Origin: Candidatus Binatia bacterium
Lineage (GTDB): Bacteria; Desulfobacterota; Binatia; HRBIN30
Direction: 5' to 3'
Assembly: GCA_023150935.1 (NCBI GenBank)
Contig: JAKLJW010000028.1
Span: 1-64,000, forward strand
Length of the DNA stretch: 64,000 nucleotides
Shown here piece after piece: positions 1-8,835 of the stretch (the stretch's first letter is position 1; the number at the start of each line of letters is the position of its first letter). Position numbers and translations under genes: made by a program. The notes under the pieces were generated by a model that made no database searches, was not told the origin of the DNA, and saw only the letters and a list, made by a program, of their open reading frames with translations.

Positions 1-238
1 CACTGCACGCGACGGCGGGCACCGGGCCATTCTGCCGGATTGAGGCTGCCCCTCGTGCCCGCCGCGCGTGAGTTCCAGGCGTTCGCCAGCGACCGAGCGG
101 CGTCGGGGTCGGTATCGGAATCGCTTTCGATGCGCGGCGAGACTCGATCCCGATGTCGATCGCGATCCCGATTCCGACCGGGTAACGACCCGCCGCCGAC
201 AGCTCTAAGAAGGTTACAGTCCCGAGCCTCTTCGGGGC
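1..238. other. non-coding stretch at left edge
   Basis: I see no convincing gene here. A short GAGCC/GGCTC hairpin (about 225-240) lies just past the stop of the leftward gene and could help end its transcript, but it has no T-tract. Any gene further left is outside the window. Confidence 0.4.
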
Positions 239-703
239 TCAGGTCGGTCCGGCCGCCACCGCGGCCTCGAAGGCGTTCTCGGCACGCACGAAGCGGATTG
301 CCCTGAACGCGAACGCCAGTATCGAGTCGCGGTAGGCGACTTCGGCGCTGCCGACCCGCCGCCCGTCTCTGAACACCGTCAGCGGGCAGGTCACGAGCGA
401 CGCGCGCAGTCTTGCCGGGTGGGCCGAGTAGACCTTCTCGCCGACGGCGCGCAGGTGGCCGTGCACGGGGTGGTCGAACTCCAGCTCGTAGCGCGGCCCG
501 GTGAGCCGGATGGTTAGAACACCGCGCACCGGCACCTCGCGGCCGTCGAGAGAAGCGCGACCGCGGAACTCGCGCGGCGCCGAGAGCGACAACAGGCGCG
601 TCGTGAAGGCGCGGATCGCGAACGCAAACGGCCGCGGCTCCGCATCGCCGTCGAGCCGCATCCAACCGCTCATCGTCTCTTCCAGCACAATGCCGAGCGC
701 CAT
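239..703 (-). CDS. small GMC/cholesterol-oxidase-associated domain protein
   Basis: This is a 154-residue protein. The ATG at 703 was chosen because AAGGAG lies six bases upstream; the longer frame reads through an inverted repeat and is not credible. The N-terminus reads FxETMSG-like (residues 6-13, LEETMSGWM). A beta-rich middle contains PVRGVLTIRL and GHLRAVGEKVY, ending in a conserved-looking stretch with TCPLTVF. From memory of the family, this pattern resembles the ~150-residue domain that accompanies or is fused to GMC-type cholesterol oxidases ('ETMSG' start, 'GxK' core). It is the last gene after the GMC oxidoreductase on the same strand, about 218 bases downstream. No signal peptide or membrane segment is visible. 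The family assignment is tentative, and a lone lipid-binding or accessory role is inference. Confidence 0.55.
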   Translation of the reverse strand: MALGIVLEETMSGWMRLDGDAEPRPFAFAIRAFTTRLLSLSAPREFRGRASLDGREVPVRGVLTIRLTGPRYELEFDHPVHGHLRAVGEKVYSAHPARLRASLVTCPLTVFRDGRRVGSAEVAYRDSILAFAFRAIRFVRAENAFEAAVAAGPT

Positions 704-757
704 GGTCGCTCTCCTTCTAAACTGTGTACTCCAGTCCATCAATACGTTGCCGTATCT

Positions 758-876
758 CGTTCGCCCCGAGTAGCGCCATCTTTTCGGCGGCGTATCGAGG
801 GGCGGGACCACGAAGCCGCTCGCCAGGCTGGCCCCTCGATACGCCCCTGAGAAAACGGGGCTACTCGGGGCGAACG
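758..876. repeat. long imperfect inverted repeat (REP/MITE-like)
   Basis: Left arm 758-803 and right arm 831-876 are 46 bases each. They match in inverted orientation except for about ten bases in the middle, around a 27-base loop. Each outer end reads CGTTCGCCCCGAGTAGC and each inner end GGCGTATCGAGGGGC. It lies between the GMC gene and the small gene downstream. It resembles the dispersed palindromic elements ending in GGGCGAACGG that are common in environmental genomes. No transposase is adjacent. Confidence 0.75.
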
Positions 877-921
877 GAAAGCGTCGTACGGAACACGTCG
901 TCGTAATTGTGCCCATCACTA

Positions 922-2838
922 CTAAAGCGCCAGCCGGGCAGCCAGCAGGCGCGCCGCCCGGGTTGCCATCGCCATGATTGTCACCTGGGGATTCGCCCCC
1001 AGCGACGAAGGCACACTGGCGCCATCCATCACATACAAGCCGTCGACGTTCCATACCCGATGCTCGGGGTCGCACACACCACGCTCCGGAGTGGCCGCGA
1101 TGCGGGCCGTGCCCAGCGGGTGATACGCGGAAATCAGAAACCGCCACGATCCCGGCTCGCTCCGCCAGAACCCCTCCAGCTCCGCCTCGTTGCGCACGAC
1201 CGTACTCCCGGCCGGACCGGGCATGGCGACCTCGTGGGCGCCGGCGGCGAAATACATCCGCGCCAGCAGATCGATGCCGCGTTTGAAGAGGGCAAAATCC
1301 CTATCGTTCATCGAGTATGTGACCAGCGGCAGATCGCGGCGGAGGCCGCGGCGCACCCGCCCGCGCGCGGTGTCCTTGATCATGAAGCCGAAATACGCCG
1401 TCTGTCGATAGCGCTCGGCGAAACGCACGAAATCCTCCGCCTGAAAGGGGCTGAGCAAGCCGTGGCCCGCGAACGGGGGCGTGCCGCCCTCGAACATCAA
1501 GCCCTCGCTCTGCAGGTCGTGGACCCCAAAACCCTGCGGGATGCTCTGCCCGTGGTCGAACTCGCGATCGGGAAACCACGCCGTGACGACACCGGCCGGA
1601 TGGATCGACAGATTGGCCCCCAGCCAGCGCGTGCGCACGCCGTTGTCGTGCAGGAAGCGCGGCGTCAGCAGCGTACCCGCGGCCACGACGGTTGCCCGCG
1701 CCCCGACACGAAGCTCGACTCTGCCGCCGCGAGCGTCGCGCCCGGTCGCGACAAGGCCGGTGACCGCCGTCCCGGCGCGCCGCAGCCGCTCGGCGCGCAA
1801 GCCGGTGTACAGGACGGCCCCGCTCTCCAGTGCACGCGGCACGAAACTGACATTGGTGGAGCGTTTCGCGTCGGTCGGACAACCCAACTGGCACACGCCC
1901 TGCCCGTCGCAGCCATCGGCATTGCGCAGCAGCGGGCGCGCATCTCTCAACCCGACACGTTCCGCGCCCGCGGCGATCAACGGACCGATCTGGCCAACAT
2001 CGCGTGGGTCGGCGGGACCGACGCGAAGCACCTCCTCGACGAGCTCGAAGAAAGGCTGCATGTGCGCGGCGGTGAAATCCGACAGACCCTCGGCGCGCCA
2101 GTCCGCGAGGGTCGCCTCCGGGGTACGCAGGCAGGTGCCGGAGTTGATCGTGGTGGTACCGCCCACGGAGCGTCCGATCGGGAGCGGGATCAAACCTCGT
2201 CCGACGGCCACCGTAGCGCCCGCGGCGCGATAGAGTCTGGGAACCATCTCCGTGAGCTTACCGTTGAACGTGCGCCGATCGTGGTAGTCGCCCTCCTCGA
2301 TCATCACGACGGCGAGTCCGCGCCCGGCCAGCTCGTACGCCGCAGCCGCACCGCCTGCGCCGGTGCCTATCACCGCAACGTCGCACTCGATGTCCTGCAC
2401 CGGCTCCAGCTCCGCCGCGGCGACGATTCGGGCGCGCCAGCGCTCCGCCCCGACCGCAACCGCCGGGCACACGGCATCGCGAGCGCCCACACGCTCGAGA
2501 TTACCAGCGTCCGTCAGGTATGCGGCCCGGAAGGGCAGCGCCAGCAGGCGTAACAGCGTCCCGGCGAGCGGGCGGCCGGAAAGCTGCCGCAGGAAGGCGC
2601 TGCGCTCGGCGCGCGAAGCCGAAGAGAACGAGCGGCCGTGGGTGGCCAGGTAGCGCAGTTCCAGCCACCAGAGCAGGCCCTGCACGTAACGCCGCCGCGT
2701 GGCCGCGTCGGCCGACATGGCGGCCGTTAACAGCGCGCCGACATCGGGAGCGGGCAGCCGGTCGCCGGCGGGGAAAGCCGCTTCGACAAAGCCGGCAGCG
2801 ATCCGGTAGCTGTGTTCGGCGCCGGTCGTCATGCGCAC
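922..2838 (-). CDS. GMC oxidoreductase, long-chain alcohol oxidase type
   Basis: This 638-residue FAD enzyme probably oxidises an alcohol to an aldehyde or ketone. An N-terminal gluconate-dehydrogenase-subunit-like helical region (about 1-120) precedes the dinucleotide-binding motif VIGTGAGGAAAAYEL near residue 155. GMC signatures follow: GRSVGGTTTINSGTC, a CxxxxxCxxGCPxxAKRST motif typical of the fatty-alcohol-oxidase branch, and the C-terminal HPLGTARI and DGASVPSSLGANPQ with the active-site His and Asn. The start is GTG 2838, with GAGG eight bases upstream; ATG 2832 is the alternative. It follows the molybdoenzyme alpha subunit by 21 bases and is probably cotranscribed with it. An alcohol made by the hydroxylase would be a natural substrate, but that is inference. 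No export signal is visible. Confidence 0.85.
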   Translation of the reverse strand: MRMTTGAEHSYRIAAGFVEAAFPAGDRLPAPDVGALLTAAMSADAATRRRYVQGLLWWLELRYLATHGRSFSSASRAERSAFLRQLSGRPLAGTLLRLLALPFRAAYLTDAGNLERVGARDAVCPAVAVGAERWRARIVAAAELEPVQDIECDVAVIGTGAGGAAAAYELAGRGLAVVMIEEGDYHDRRTFNGKLTEMVPRLYRAAGATVAVGRGLIPLPIGRSVGGTTTINSGTCLRTPEATLADWRAEGLSDFTAAHMQPFFELVEEVLRVGPADPRDVGQIGPLIAAGAERVGLRDARPLLRNADGCDGQGVCQLGCPTDAKRSTNVSFVPRALESGAVLYTGLRAERLRRAGTAVTGLVATGRDARGGRVELRVGARATVVAAGTLLTPRFLHDNGVRTRWLGANLSIHPAGVVTAWFPDREFDHGQSIPQGFGVHDLQSEGLMFEGGTPPFAGHGLLSPFQAEDFVRFAERYRQTAYFGFMIKDTARGRVRRGLRRDLPLVTYSMNDRDFALFKRGIDLLARMYFAAGAHEVAMPGPAGSTVVRNEAELEGFWRSEPGSWRFLISAYHPLGTARIAATPERGVCDPEHRVWNVDGLYVMDGASVPSSLGANPQVTIMAMATRAARLLAARLAL

Positions 2839-2859
2839 ATAGCGGTCCTCAACCCAACG

Positions 2860-5628
2860 TCACTCGACCCTCTCCACATCCACCCGCACCGCGCGGTCGG
2901 CCGGGATCGGTTGCCATGCCGTCGGCCGATACGTCAGATGCCCGTACCCGCCCGCGAATCCCAACCATTTCACATGCCCGGGCTCGATATCGGCCTGCCC
3001 GTACCACTTGCGGTGCATGAACGGCTCGAAGCCGTTGTAAACGATCACCTGGTTCGGCCGGCACGCCGGTGTGACCTTGGCCTGAATGATGCACTCGCCG
3101 ACGTCGCTCACCAGCTTGACGTGATCGCCGTTGGCAACTCCGAGACTGGCGGCGTCAGCGTCGTTGATGAACACGAACGGCTCGCCACGGTGCGTGTTGA
3201 GCAGGTGGCGATTGGTCATATTCATCGAGTGAATGCTCCAGCGGTTGTGCCCGCTGGTCATCTGGAAGCGCCGCCCGCGCCCGCCGTGCGGCGGTGTCTC
3301 CTTGTGCGTCGGCAGCTCCTCGCCGGCTTCGAGGAACCACTCGTGGTCGATGTAGAACTGCGCGCGCCGGACCAGGGTTGCGTACGGCACTTTGTCCTCG
3401 GTGTGCCAGCGCAGGGGATTGTGCACCTCGTCCGGCTTGATGGTCGACGCCTGCGCCTCCCCGTGCCCCGCCAGTCCCCATCCGGTCCAGCGCACGTAGC
3501 CCTTCTCGCGCAGCGTAGCGAGCGTCGTGCCCTCAGGCAGGATGCCGTACACGGCATTGTCGCGGATGGCCTCGTCGTAGAACGTCTCTTCGTCGCTAAC
3601 GGCGCCGTCGAGGGTCGCCCGCGACACCATGCCGACGAGTGAGCGCGTCGTGCCCTTACGGTCCGTGAAGTCCTTCAGGCCGCGAGCCGCCGCGCGCCGC
3701 TCCAGCGCGGCGAGGATCATGAGACCGATATCGAGCTCGTTGCGGGCCTCGCCGGGGGGCGGCACCGCGCGGTCCGTAAGCACCCAGTTCAGGTGGTGCA
3801 CCGACGGCATGCTCTGGTTGATCTTCTCGTAGTGCTGCGCCGCCGGCAGGATAATGTCCGAATACATGCCCGTGGTGTTCAATCGCCAATCCACCGACAC
3901 GATCATCTTCAGCTTCGGCCACAGAGTTTCGAGCAGGAGCTTCTGACCGCCGCGCTGCCGGCGCAGCATGTTGCCGCCGGACTCGAACAGGACGCGCGGC
4001 TCGACCTCCCGGTACGCCTGCGAACAGTGGGCGCCGAACCATCCCTTCTCGATCGCCTCGTTTATGTACTCGTCGAAACTGCGCTTCATCGACGGGTCCT
4101 GGTTGTCGGGATTGTTCCAGCGTTCCTTGTAGCCGTACTGATAGTACCAGAGGAACGCCGGCGGGATCATCGCGCCGAAGCCGCCGAGTTCCGGGTTCAT
4201 CGCCGAAGCGAGGTTGGCGGTCATCTCCAGGGTCCGGGTCGGATCGTCCAGGTTCAACAGGCGACGCATCAACGTCCGCATCTGATGCGCTGCGCGCGCC
4301 GCCTCCTGGCCGGGGACGCCCTTTTCCGACATGAACACCATCCCGTCCCAACCGCCGGCAGCCCACGATCGCGTCCCGGTACCCTTCTTTCCCCAGTTAC
4401 CGGTGAGCGCCAGCAGCAGCGCCATCGAACGTTCCATCAGGTCGCCGTGATAGTACTTACCCGAGTTCCAACCGATGAAGATCTTCGTCTTGCGCGTCGC
4501 CACCTTGCGGGCGAGCGAACGGATAGCGTCGGGATGCAACCCGCATATCTCGCCGGCCTTCTCCGGCGTGTACGCCTCGAGGCGCCGGCACAGCCGCGCG
4601 AACACCGGCTCGACCTCGACCGTGCGGCCGTCGGCGAGCATCACGCTGTACGTTCCTTCGAGTGCCGGCTCGACTCCGACGGCGGCCAGCGAGTGCCGCG
4701 GCGCCGGCGTGATCACGCCGCAGCGGGCATCGGCCCAGAAGAACTGATCGTCGCGGTCGTCGGCGGCGAGATCCGAACCGCGCAAGAAGCGGCCGGTGTC
4801 CTTGCGCACCAGCAGCGGCAGGTCGGTCTGCTCCTGCACGAACTGCCGGTTGTGCAGCCCGGCGTCTATAATCACCTTGCACATTGCCAGCGCCAGGGCG
4901 GCATCGGTTCCGATCCGCACTGGCAGATGGTAGTCGGCGTGAATGGCCGACGGGCTGTAGTCCGGGGCGATGGTGACCACCTCGCCGCCGTTGTAACGCG
5001 ACTCGGCGATATAGTGGTACCAGTGGATGTTGGTGTACACGGGATTGGCGTGCCAGATGAGCGTCAGCTCGGCGAGAAACCAATCGTCCATCGACGACGT
5101 GGGATTGAAAAGCCCGAAGGTCAGATGGAAGCCGGGGCTAAAGTCCTGGAACTCGGCGTTGCCGTCGGTGGTGGGGGTGCCGAGCGCGTCGCTGAACATG
5201 CGCGCCGGGCTGGCGGCGAACTCGGGCGTCATGAGGGTGACGATCGACTCGGGGCCCTGGTCCTGCACCGCGTCGAGCATGGCGTCGGCGATCTCGTCGA
5301 GCGCCGCGTCCCACGAGATCGGTTTGAACTTGCCCTCGCCGCGTTTGCCGATCCGCTTGAGCGGCTGTGTGATGCGGTCGGGCCCGTCGAGCAGATCGCT
5401 CCAGCAGGCGCCCTTCTGGCAACCCATGGGATTCATGTCGGGCACGCCCGCCTCGACGGGGGTCATGACGCCGGCTTGCTCCTCACGAACGACCTTGCCG
5501 TCTTTGCTGTAGACGCGCCACGGGCAACCGCCGGGATAGCAGTCAACCGAGTGGCTGCCCCAGGTCACGCGATCCCACTTCCATTTCGCTCGATAGGCGT
5601 CGGCCCACTTTCCCGCGATCGATGTCAT
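2860..5628 (-). CDS. type II DMSO-reductase-family Mo enzyme, alpha subunit (signal-less)
   Basis: This is a 922-residue Mo-bisMGD catalytic subunit of the ethylbenzene dehydrogenase/NarG branch. The ATG at 5628 follows AAGGGAGA. The [4Fe-4S] ligands appear as His26, Cys30, Cys35 and Cys70 (HSVDCYPGGC, then NPMGCQKGAC). The probable Mo-ligand Asp, about residue 182, lies in MDDWFLAEL, where NarG has its Asp. The C-terminal molybdopterin-binding domain includes SGHNRWSIHSMN. There is no Tat signal: mature-type sequence starts within ten residues. This suggests a cytoplasmic enzyme, unlike the exported members of the family. It follows its beta subunit by 20 bases and precedes the GMC oxidase. 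It is strikingly similar to the alpha at 25284-28088 and is offset from it by ten residues. The substrate is unknown; anaerobic hydroxylation of a hydrocarbon or steroid side chain is a family-based guess. Confidence 0.88.
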   Translation of the reverse strand: MTSIAGKWADAYRAKWKWDRVTWGSHSVDCYPGGCPWRVYSKDGKVVREEQAGVMTPVEAGVPDMNPMGCQKGACWSDLLDGPDRITQPLKRIGKRGEGKFKPISWDAALDEIADAMLDAVQDQGPESIVTLMTPEFAASPARMFSDALGTPTTDGNAEFQDFSPGFHLTFGLFNPTSSMDDWFLAELTLIWHANPVYTNIHWYHYIAESRYNGGEVVTIAPDYSPSAIHADYHLPVRIGTDAALALAMCKVIIDAGLHNRQFVQEQTDLPLLVRKDTGRFLRGSDLAADDRDDQFFWADARCGVITPAPRHSLAAVGVEPALEGTYSVMLADGRTVEVEPVFARLCRRLEAYTPEKAGEICGLHPDAIRSLARKVATRKTKIFIGWNSGKYYHGDLMERSMALLLALTGNWGKKGTGTRSWAAGGWDGMVFMSEKGVPGQEAARAAHQMRTLMRRLLNLDDPTRTLEMTANLASAMNPELGGFGAMIPPAFLWYYQYGYKERWNNPDNQDPSMKRSFDEYINEAIEKGWFGAHCSQAYREVEPRVLFESGGNMLRRQRGGQKLLLETLWPKLKMIVSVDWRLNTTGMYSDIILPAAQHYEKINQSMPSVHHLNWVLTDRAVPPPGEARNELDIGLMILAALERRAAARGLKDFTDRKGTTRSLVGMVSRATLDGAVSDEETFYDEAIRDNAVYGILPEGTTLATLREKGYVRWTGWGLAGHGEAQASTIKPDEVHNPLRWHTEDKVPYATLVRRAQFYIDHEWFLEAGEELPTHKETPPHGGRGRRFQMTSGHNRWSIHSMNMTNRHLLNTHRGEPFVFINDADAASLGVANGDHVKLVSDVGECIIQAKVTPACRPNQVIVYNGFEPFMHRKWYGQADIEPGHVKWLGFAGGYGHLTYRPTAWQPIPADRAVRVDVERVE

Positions 5629-5648
5629 GACGAGTCTCCCTTTGCGGC

Positions 5649-6686
5649 TCACTTCCAGACGATGTCGGCCGGGTCGCGGGTCAGTTGCCCGAAGGCGTCC
5701 GTCCAGCGATACAGAATAAGCGCGTCCATCACCTCGGACCCCTGTCCGCGGCGTTTCTTCTCGAGTTCGGTGCGCAAGACGTCGAGTGCGCCGTGCACCG
5801 CGCCGCCGAAGAGCTTCTCGAGATAGTCGGGGGGGATGCGCTGACCGCTCTCGTCGACGCTGCCGTCGTCGCGCAGCGGCGCCGGCGCCAGCGGCGGCAC
5901 GTAATAGACGTTCGGGTGGGTACCGAATTCCGGGTGCAACGGTAAGGCCACTTTCCACTTCTGCACCAGCTTGTGGACGATGCTGCCCTCGTCATCGAGG
6001 AAGCCGGTGAAGGCCGCCCGTCCCGGGCACTGGCGCACGCAAGCGGGGGCGACGCCCTGCTCGATGCGCGGGAAGCAGCCGATGCAGTGCTGGCTGACGT
6101 TACGCAACTTGTTGAAGTAGATCTTCTTGTAGGGGCAGGCGCGCCGGCACAGTTGCGCACCCTTGCACTTGTCCTCGTCACGCAGGACGAGGCCGGTATC
6201 GGCGTGCTTGAAGAGCGCGTCGTTCGGACAGGCCTCCAAACAGGCGGGTTGGGTGCAATGGTTGCAGAGGCGGGGCAGGTAGAAGAAGTACGCGTTGGGG
6301 AAGCTACCGCCGCCTTCGTCTTCGTCCCAGTTCATGCCCCAACTGGCGCTGCCCGAGGTCTTCTGCAGGTGGACGTCGCGTCCGCGGCCGCCGCGCAGCA
6401 CTTCGTCGTAGTTGAAGTTCCAGCCGCCGCCCGTTTCCTCCTCCGTGGCCAGATGTCCGAGCTGCAGCTTACCGCCGGCATCGTAGCCACCGCCCATCGT
6501 CTCCCAGTCGCGCGGCGTGCCGCGCCCGGGCTGGGTGTTGACGGTCATCCACCACATCTGTTCGGTTCCCGGATCGTCTCCGGGCCACAGCACCTTGCAG
6601 GCGACCGAGCAGGTCTGGCACCCGATGCACTTGTTCAGATCGAAAGCCCAGGCCAGTTGGCGCTTGGACGGCACGACCGTTCCCAT
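5649..6686 (-). CDS. Mo enzyme beta subunit, four Fe-S clusters
   Basis: This 345-residue electron-transfer subunit relays electrons from the Mo/FS0 alpha subunit. Four Cys groups are visible: CIGCQTCSVAC (20-30), CNHCTQPACLEACP, CKGAQLCRRACPYKK and CIGCFPRIEQGVAPACVRQCP. In the third group an Ala sits where a fourth Cys would bind, as NarH has Trp, so this is predicted to be the [3Fe-4S] site. GRGTPRDWETMGGG is typical of the EbdB/NarH/DdhB family. The ATG at 6686 follows GGAAGGAGTGGAGTC. It is first in an apparent operon beta-alpha-GMC-small protein. No signal peptide and no membrane anchor gene (NarI type) lie nearby, so its electron acceptor is not known. Confidence 0.9.
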   Translation of the reverse strand: MGTVVPSKRQLAWAFDLNKCIGCQTCSVACKVLWPGDDPGTEQMWWMTVNTQPGRGTPRDWETMGGGYDAGGKLQLGHLATEEETGGGWNFNYDEVLRGGRGRDVHLQKTSGSASWGMNWDEDEGGGSFPNAYFFYLPRLCNHCTQPACLEACPNDALFKHADTGLVLRDEDKCKGAQLCRRACPYKKIYFNKLRNVSQHCIGCFPRIEQGVAPACVRQCPGRAAFTGFLDDEGSIVHKLVQKWKVALPLHPEFGTHPNVYYVPPLAPAPLRDDGSVDESGQRIPPDYLEKLFGGAVHGALDVLRTELEKKRRGQGSEVMDALILYRWTDAFGQLTRDPADIVWK

Positions 6687-6844
6687 GACTCCACTCCTTC
6701 CGTCTTCCAGGTCCTTACGGTCGCGCAGACCGCGGTGGTCTTGTGTACCTGACGCGACGCACCATGCCGATGTTCTCCGTCAGCGACGCGACTGACTGCC
6801 GTCATGCGAGCCGACTTTCCGACTGCCGGCGGCGGCCGCACCCG
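6687..6844 (-). other. intergenic upstream of beta-alpha-GMC operon
   Basis: This 158-base gap separates the transhydrogenase genes from the beta subunit. It should hold the operon's promoter, but I see no clear -35/-10 pair. It lacks the ACATAC-N6-GTATGT operator found before the other alpha/beta pair. Confidence 0.35.
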
Positions 6845-8266
6845 TCAGTGGCCCCCCTCGCCAGAGAGCTCGCGCGCCAGTTCGGCCACGACCGCCTTGG
6901 CGTCTCCGAAGAGCATGAAACTCTTGTCCAGAAAGTACAGCTCGTTGTCGATGCCGGCGAAGCCTGGATTCTTCGACCGCTTGATGGCGTAAACCGCCCG
7001 TGCCTTGTCGGCGTCAATGATCGGCATGCCGTAGATCGGGCTGCCCTTGTCGGTACGGGCGGCGGGGTTGACGACGTCGTTGGCGCCGATGATCAGCGCC
7101 ACGTCGCAGCGCGGCATGTCGCCGTTGATTTCGTCCATCTCGACGAGATCGTCGTAAGGGATTTCCGCCTCGGCAAGCAGGACGTTCATGTGTCCGGGCA
7201 TCCGTCCGGCAACCGGGTGGATGGCGAACTTCACGGTGACGCCGCGCTTCTTCAAGTGGTCGTACAGTTCGCGCACCTTGTGTTGGGCCTGGGCGACCGC
7301 CATGCCGTAGCCCGGCACGATGACCACCAGGTCGGCCTGGGCGAGAACCTGGGCGGCGCTCTCGACCGTGTCGGCTTTGTAGGTCTTCTCCTCCCCGACC
7401 ACCGCGGTACGCTGCGCCTGACCGAAGGCGCCGAAGAGCACGTTGGTGAAGGAGCGGTTCATCGCCCGGCACATGATGATGGACAGGATCAGACCGGAGG
7501 AGCCGTCGAGGGCGCCGGCGGTGATCAGCAGTTTGTTGTCGAGCACGAAGCCCATCGCGACCGCCGACAGCCCGGCGTAGGAGTTAAGGATCGAGATGAC
7601 GGTGGGCATGTCGGCGCCGCCGATCGGGATAATCAGGAGCACGCCGAAGGCGAGCGAAAGGACGATGATCAGGCCGAAAGCGGTCGGCGCCCAACTCGCC
7701 AGCGGATTGATCACCAGCGCCAGGCCGAGCAACACCGCCGCCGCCAGCAGACCGATATTGACGATGTTCTGGCCCGGGTACGTCACCGGACGCTGCGGGA
7801 TCCATTTCACCTCCTGCAGCTTGCCGGCAGCCATGAGCGACCCGGTGAAGGTAAGGAAGCCGAGCAGGATCTCGGCAACCAGCGCGACAACGATGAACGG
7901 CGAGAGCGCCGCGGCGTTGCCCTGCCCGTACCAGAGAAAGAACTTCCCCGTGCCGACGAGACCGGCGGCCATGCCGCCGAAGGCGTGCGAAAGCGCCGTC
8001 CGCTGCGGCACCGCGGTCAATGGGACCTGCGCCAGGGGGTAGCCGACGGCGGCGCCGACCACGAAGGCGCCAAGGATCCACCAGTAATGAGTGCCGCCCG
8101 TAACCAGGGTGCCGGCCAGCGTCCCGGCCACGGCCAGAATCATCGCCCCCACCCCGGCAAACACGCCTCTGCGGGCGGTCTCGGGGCTGCTCATCCACCT
8201 GAGCGACATGATGAACAGCCCGGTGGAGACGAGGTAGAGAAGCTGCACGAAGTCGCGCGCGTCCAT
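6845..8266 (-). CDS. pntB: NAD(P) transhydrogenase subunit beta
   Basis: This is a 473-residue membrane subunit of proton-translocating transhydrogenase, which exchanges hydride between NADH and NADP+ using the proton gradient. The first ~280 residues are successive hydrophobic helices (for example PTVISILNSYAGLSAVAMGF, typical of PntB). The C-terminal domain binds NADP(H): VIVPGYGMAVAQAQ near residue 310, KFAIHPVAGRMPGHMNVLLA, GANDVVNP, and the ending KAVVAELARELS. The ATG at 8266 abuts the stop codon of the preceding transmembrane subunit (TAG-ATG), so the two are translationally coupled. It may supply NADPH while the island is expressed. The NAD-binding subunit PntAA is not in this window. 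Confidence 0.93.
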   Translation of the reverse strand: MDARDFVQLLYLVSTGLFIMSLRWMSSPETARRGVFAGVGAMILAVAGTLAGTLVTGGTHYWWILGAFVVGAAVGYPLAQVPLTAVPQRTALSHAFGGMAAGLVGTGKFFLWYGQGNAAALSPFIVVALVAEILLGFLTFTGSLMAAGKLQEVKWIPQRPVTYPGQNIVNIGLLAAAVLLGLALVINPLASWAPTAFGLIIVLSLAFGVLLIIPIGGADMPTVISILNSYAGLSAVAMGFVLDNKLLITAGALDGSSGLILSIIMCRAMNRSFTNVLFGAFGQAQRTAVVGEEKTYKADTVESAAQVLAQADLVVIVPGYGMAVAQAQHKVRELYDHLKKRGVTVKFAIHPVAGRMPGHMNVLLAEAEIPYDDLVEMDEINGDMPRCDVALIIGANDVVNPAARTDKGSPIYGMPIIDADKARAVYAIKRSKNPGFAGIDNELYFLDKSFMLFGDAKAVVAELARELSGEGGH

Positions 8267-8629
8267 CTACTTCGTCCCCTCGCGCTTCTTGAACATCTTC
8301 AGCATGCGGTCGGTGATGAGAAACCCGCTGACGATGTTCGTGGTCGAGCAGAAGATCGCGACGAGCCCGAGCACCGTGACGAAGAAGGGAGAATCGGCCC
8401 CCGCCGAGACGATGATCGCACCGACGACGGCAATGGCACTGATGGCGTTGGTGAGGCTCATCAGCGGGGTATGAAGCAAGCGGGAAACCCGCTGAATGAC
8501 CATGAGACCGATGAAGGTCGCGAGCATGAAGACGAAGAGCATTGACATGAAGTCGAGCGAGCCATGCGCTCCCGAACCGCTCTCGGTGGCGGCCACCGCG
8601 GCCGCTACAATACTTTCCGCGCCGTGCAT
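8267..8629 (-). CDS. pntAB: NAD(P) transhydrogenase alpha subunit, membrane part
   Basis: This is a 120-residue protein with three or four hydrophobic segments. It corresponds to the C-terminal membrane part of PntA (PntAB or 'alpha-2' in split transhydrogenases). The sequence LFVFMLATFIGLMVIQRVSR and the following LHTPLMSLTNAISAI are characteristic. A good SD (GGAGGAG) precedes the ATG at 8629. In three-subunit transhydrogenases the NAD-binding PntAA normally lies immediately upstream. Here the next upstream gene is moaA, separated by 206 bases with hairpins, so PntAA must be encoded elsewhere or the set is incomplete. Confidence 0.88.
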   Translation of the reverse strand: MHGAESIVAAAVAATESGSGAHGSLDFMSMLFVFMLATFIGLMVIQRVSRLLHTPLMSLTNAISAIAVVGAIIVSAGADSPFFVTVLGLVAIFCSTTNIVSGFLITDRMLKMFKKREGTK

Positions 8630-8769
8630 CTCTCCTCCGTTGTCTATCGGGCAAACCCCTGCATCGCGTCCCTCAACAATCCAATCACCGCCATTTCATT
8701 CCGAAGGCCGGCAAGCTCGGCCCCCGCAGCCTTCTTCTTCACCTTGTCCGGTGGTGTCGGTCAAGTGGT

Positions 8770-8816
8770 GCCGGCGCGAAAGGTTGGCGCCGGCGCATGC
8801 CCGCTGAGCGGCGGGC
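8770..8816 (-). terminator. double hairpin after moaA
   Basis: Two GC stems lie downstream of the moaA stop: GCCCGC/GCGGGC (8799-8816) and GCCGGCGC/GCGCCGGC (8770-8794). There is no strong U-tract, so termination is only suggested. They mark a likely boundary between the long Mo-enzyme array and the transhydrogenase genes. Confidence 0.45.
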
Positions 8817-8835
8817 GCGCCTACCCTGCCCTCCC

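Noticed and set aside
8267..8629. A truncated pntA pseudogene
   Set aside because: The length and composition fit the separate membrane subunit of split transhydrogenases, with its own RBS and tight coupling to pntB.
8630..8835. Moco riboswitch upstream of the transhydrogenase genes
   Set aside because: The stems lie after moaA rather than before a cofactor gene, and they do not show the multi-stem Moco motif by eye.
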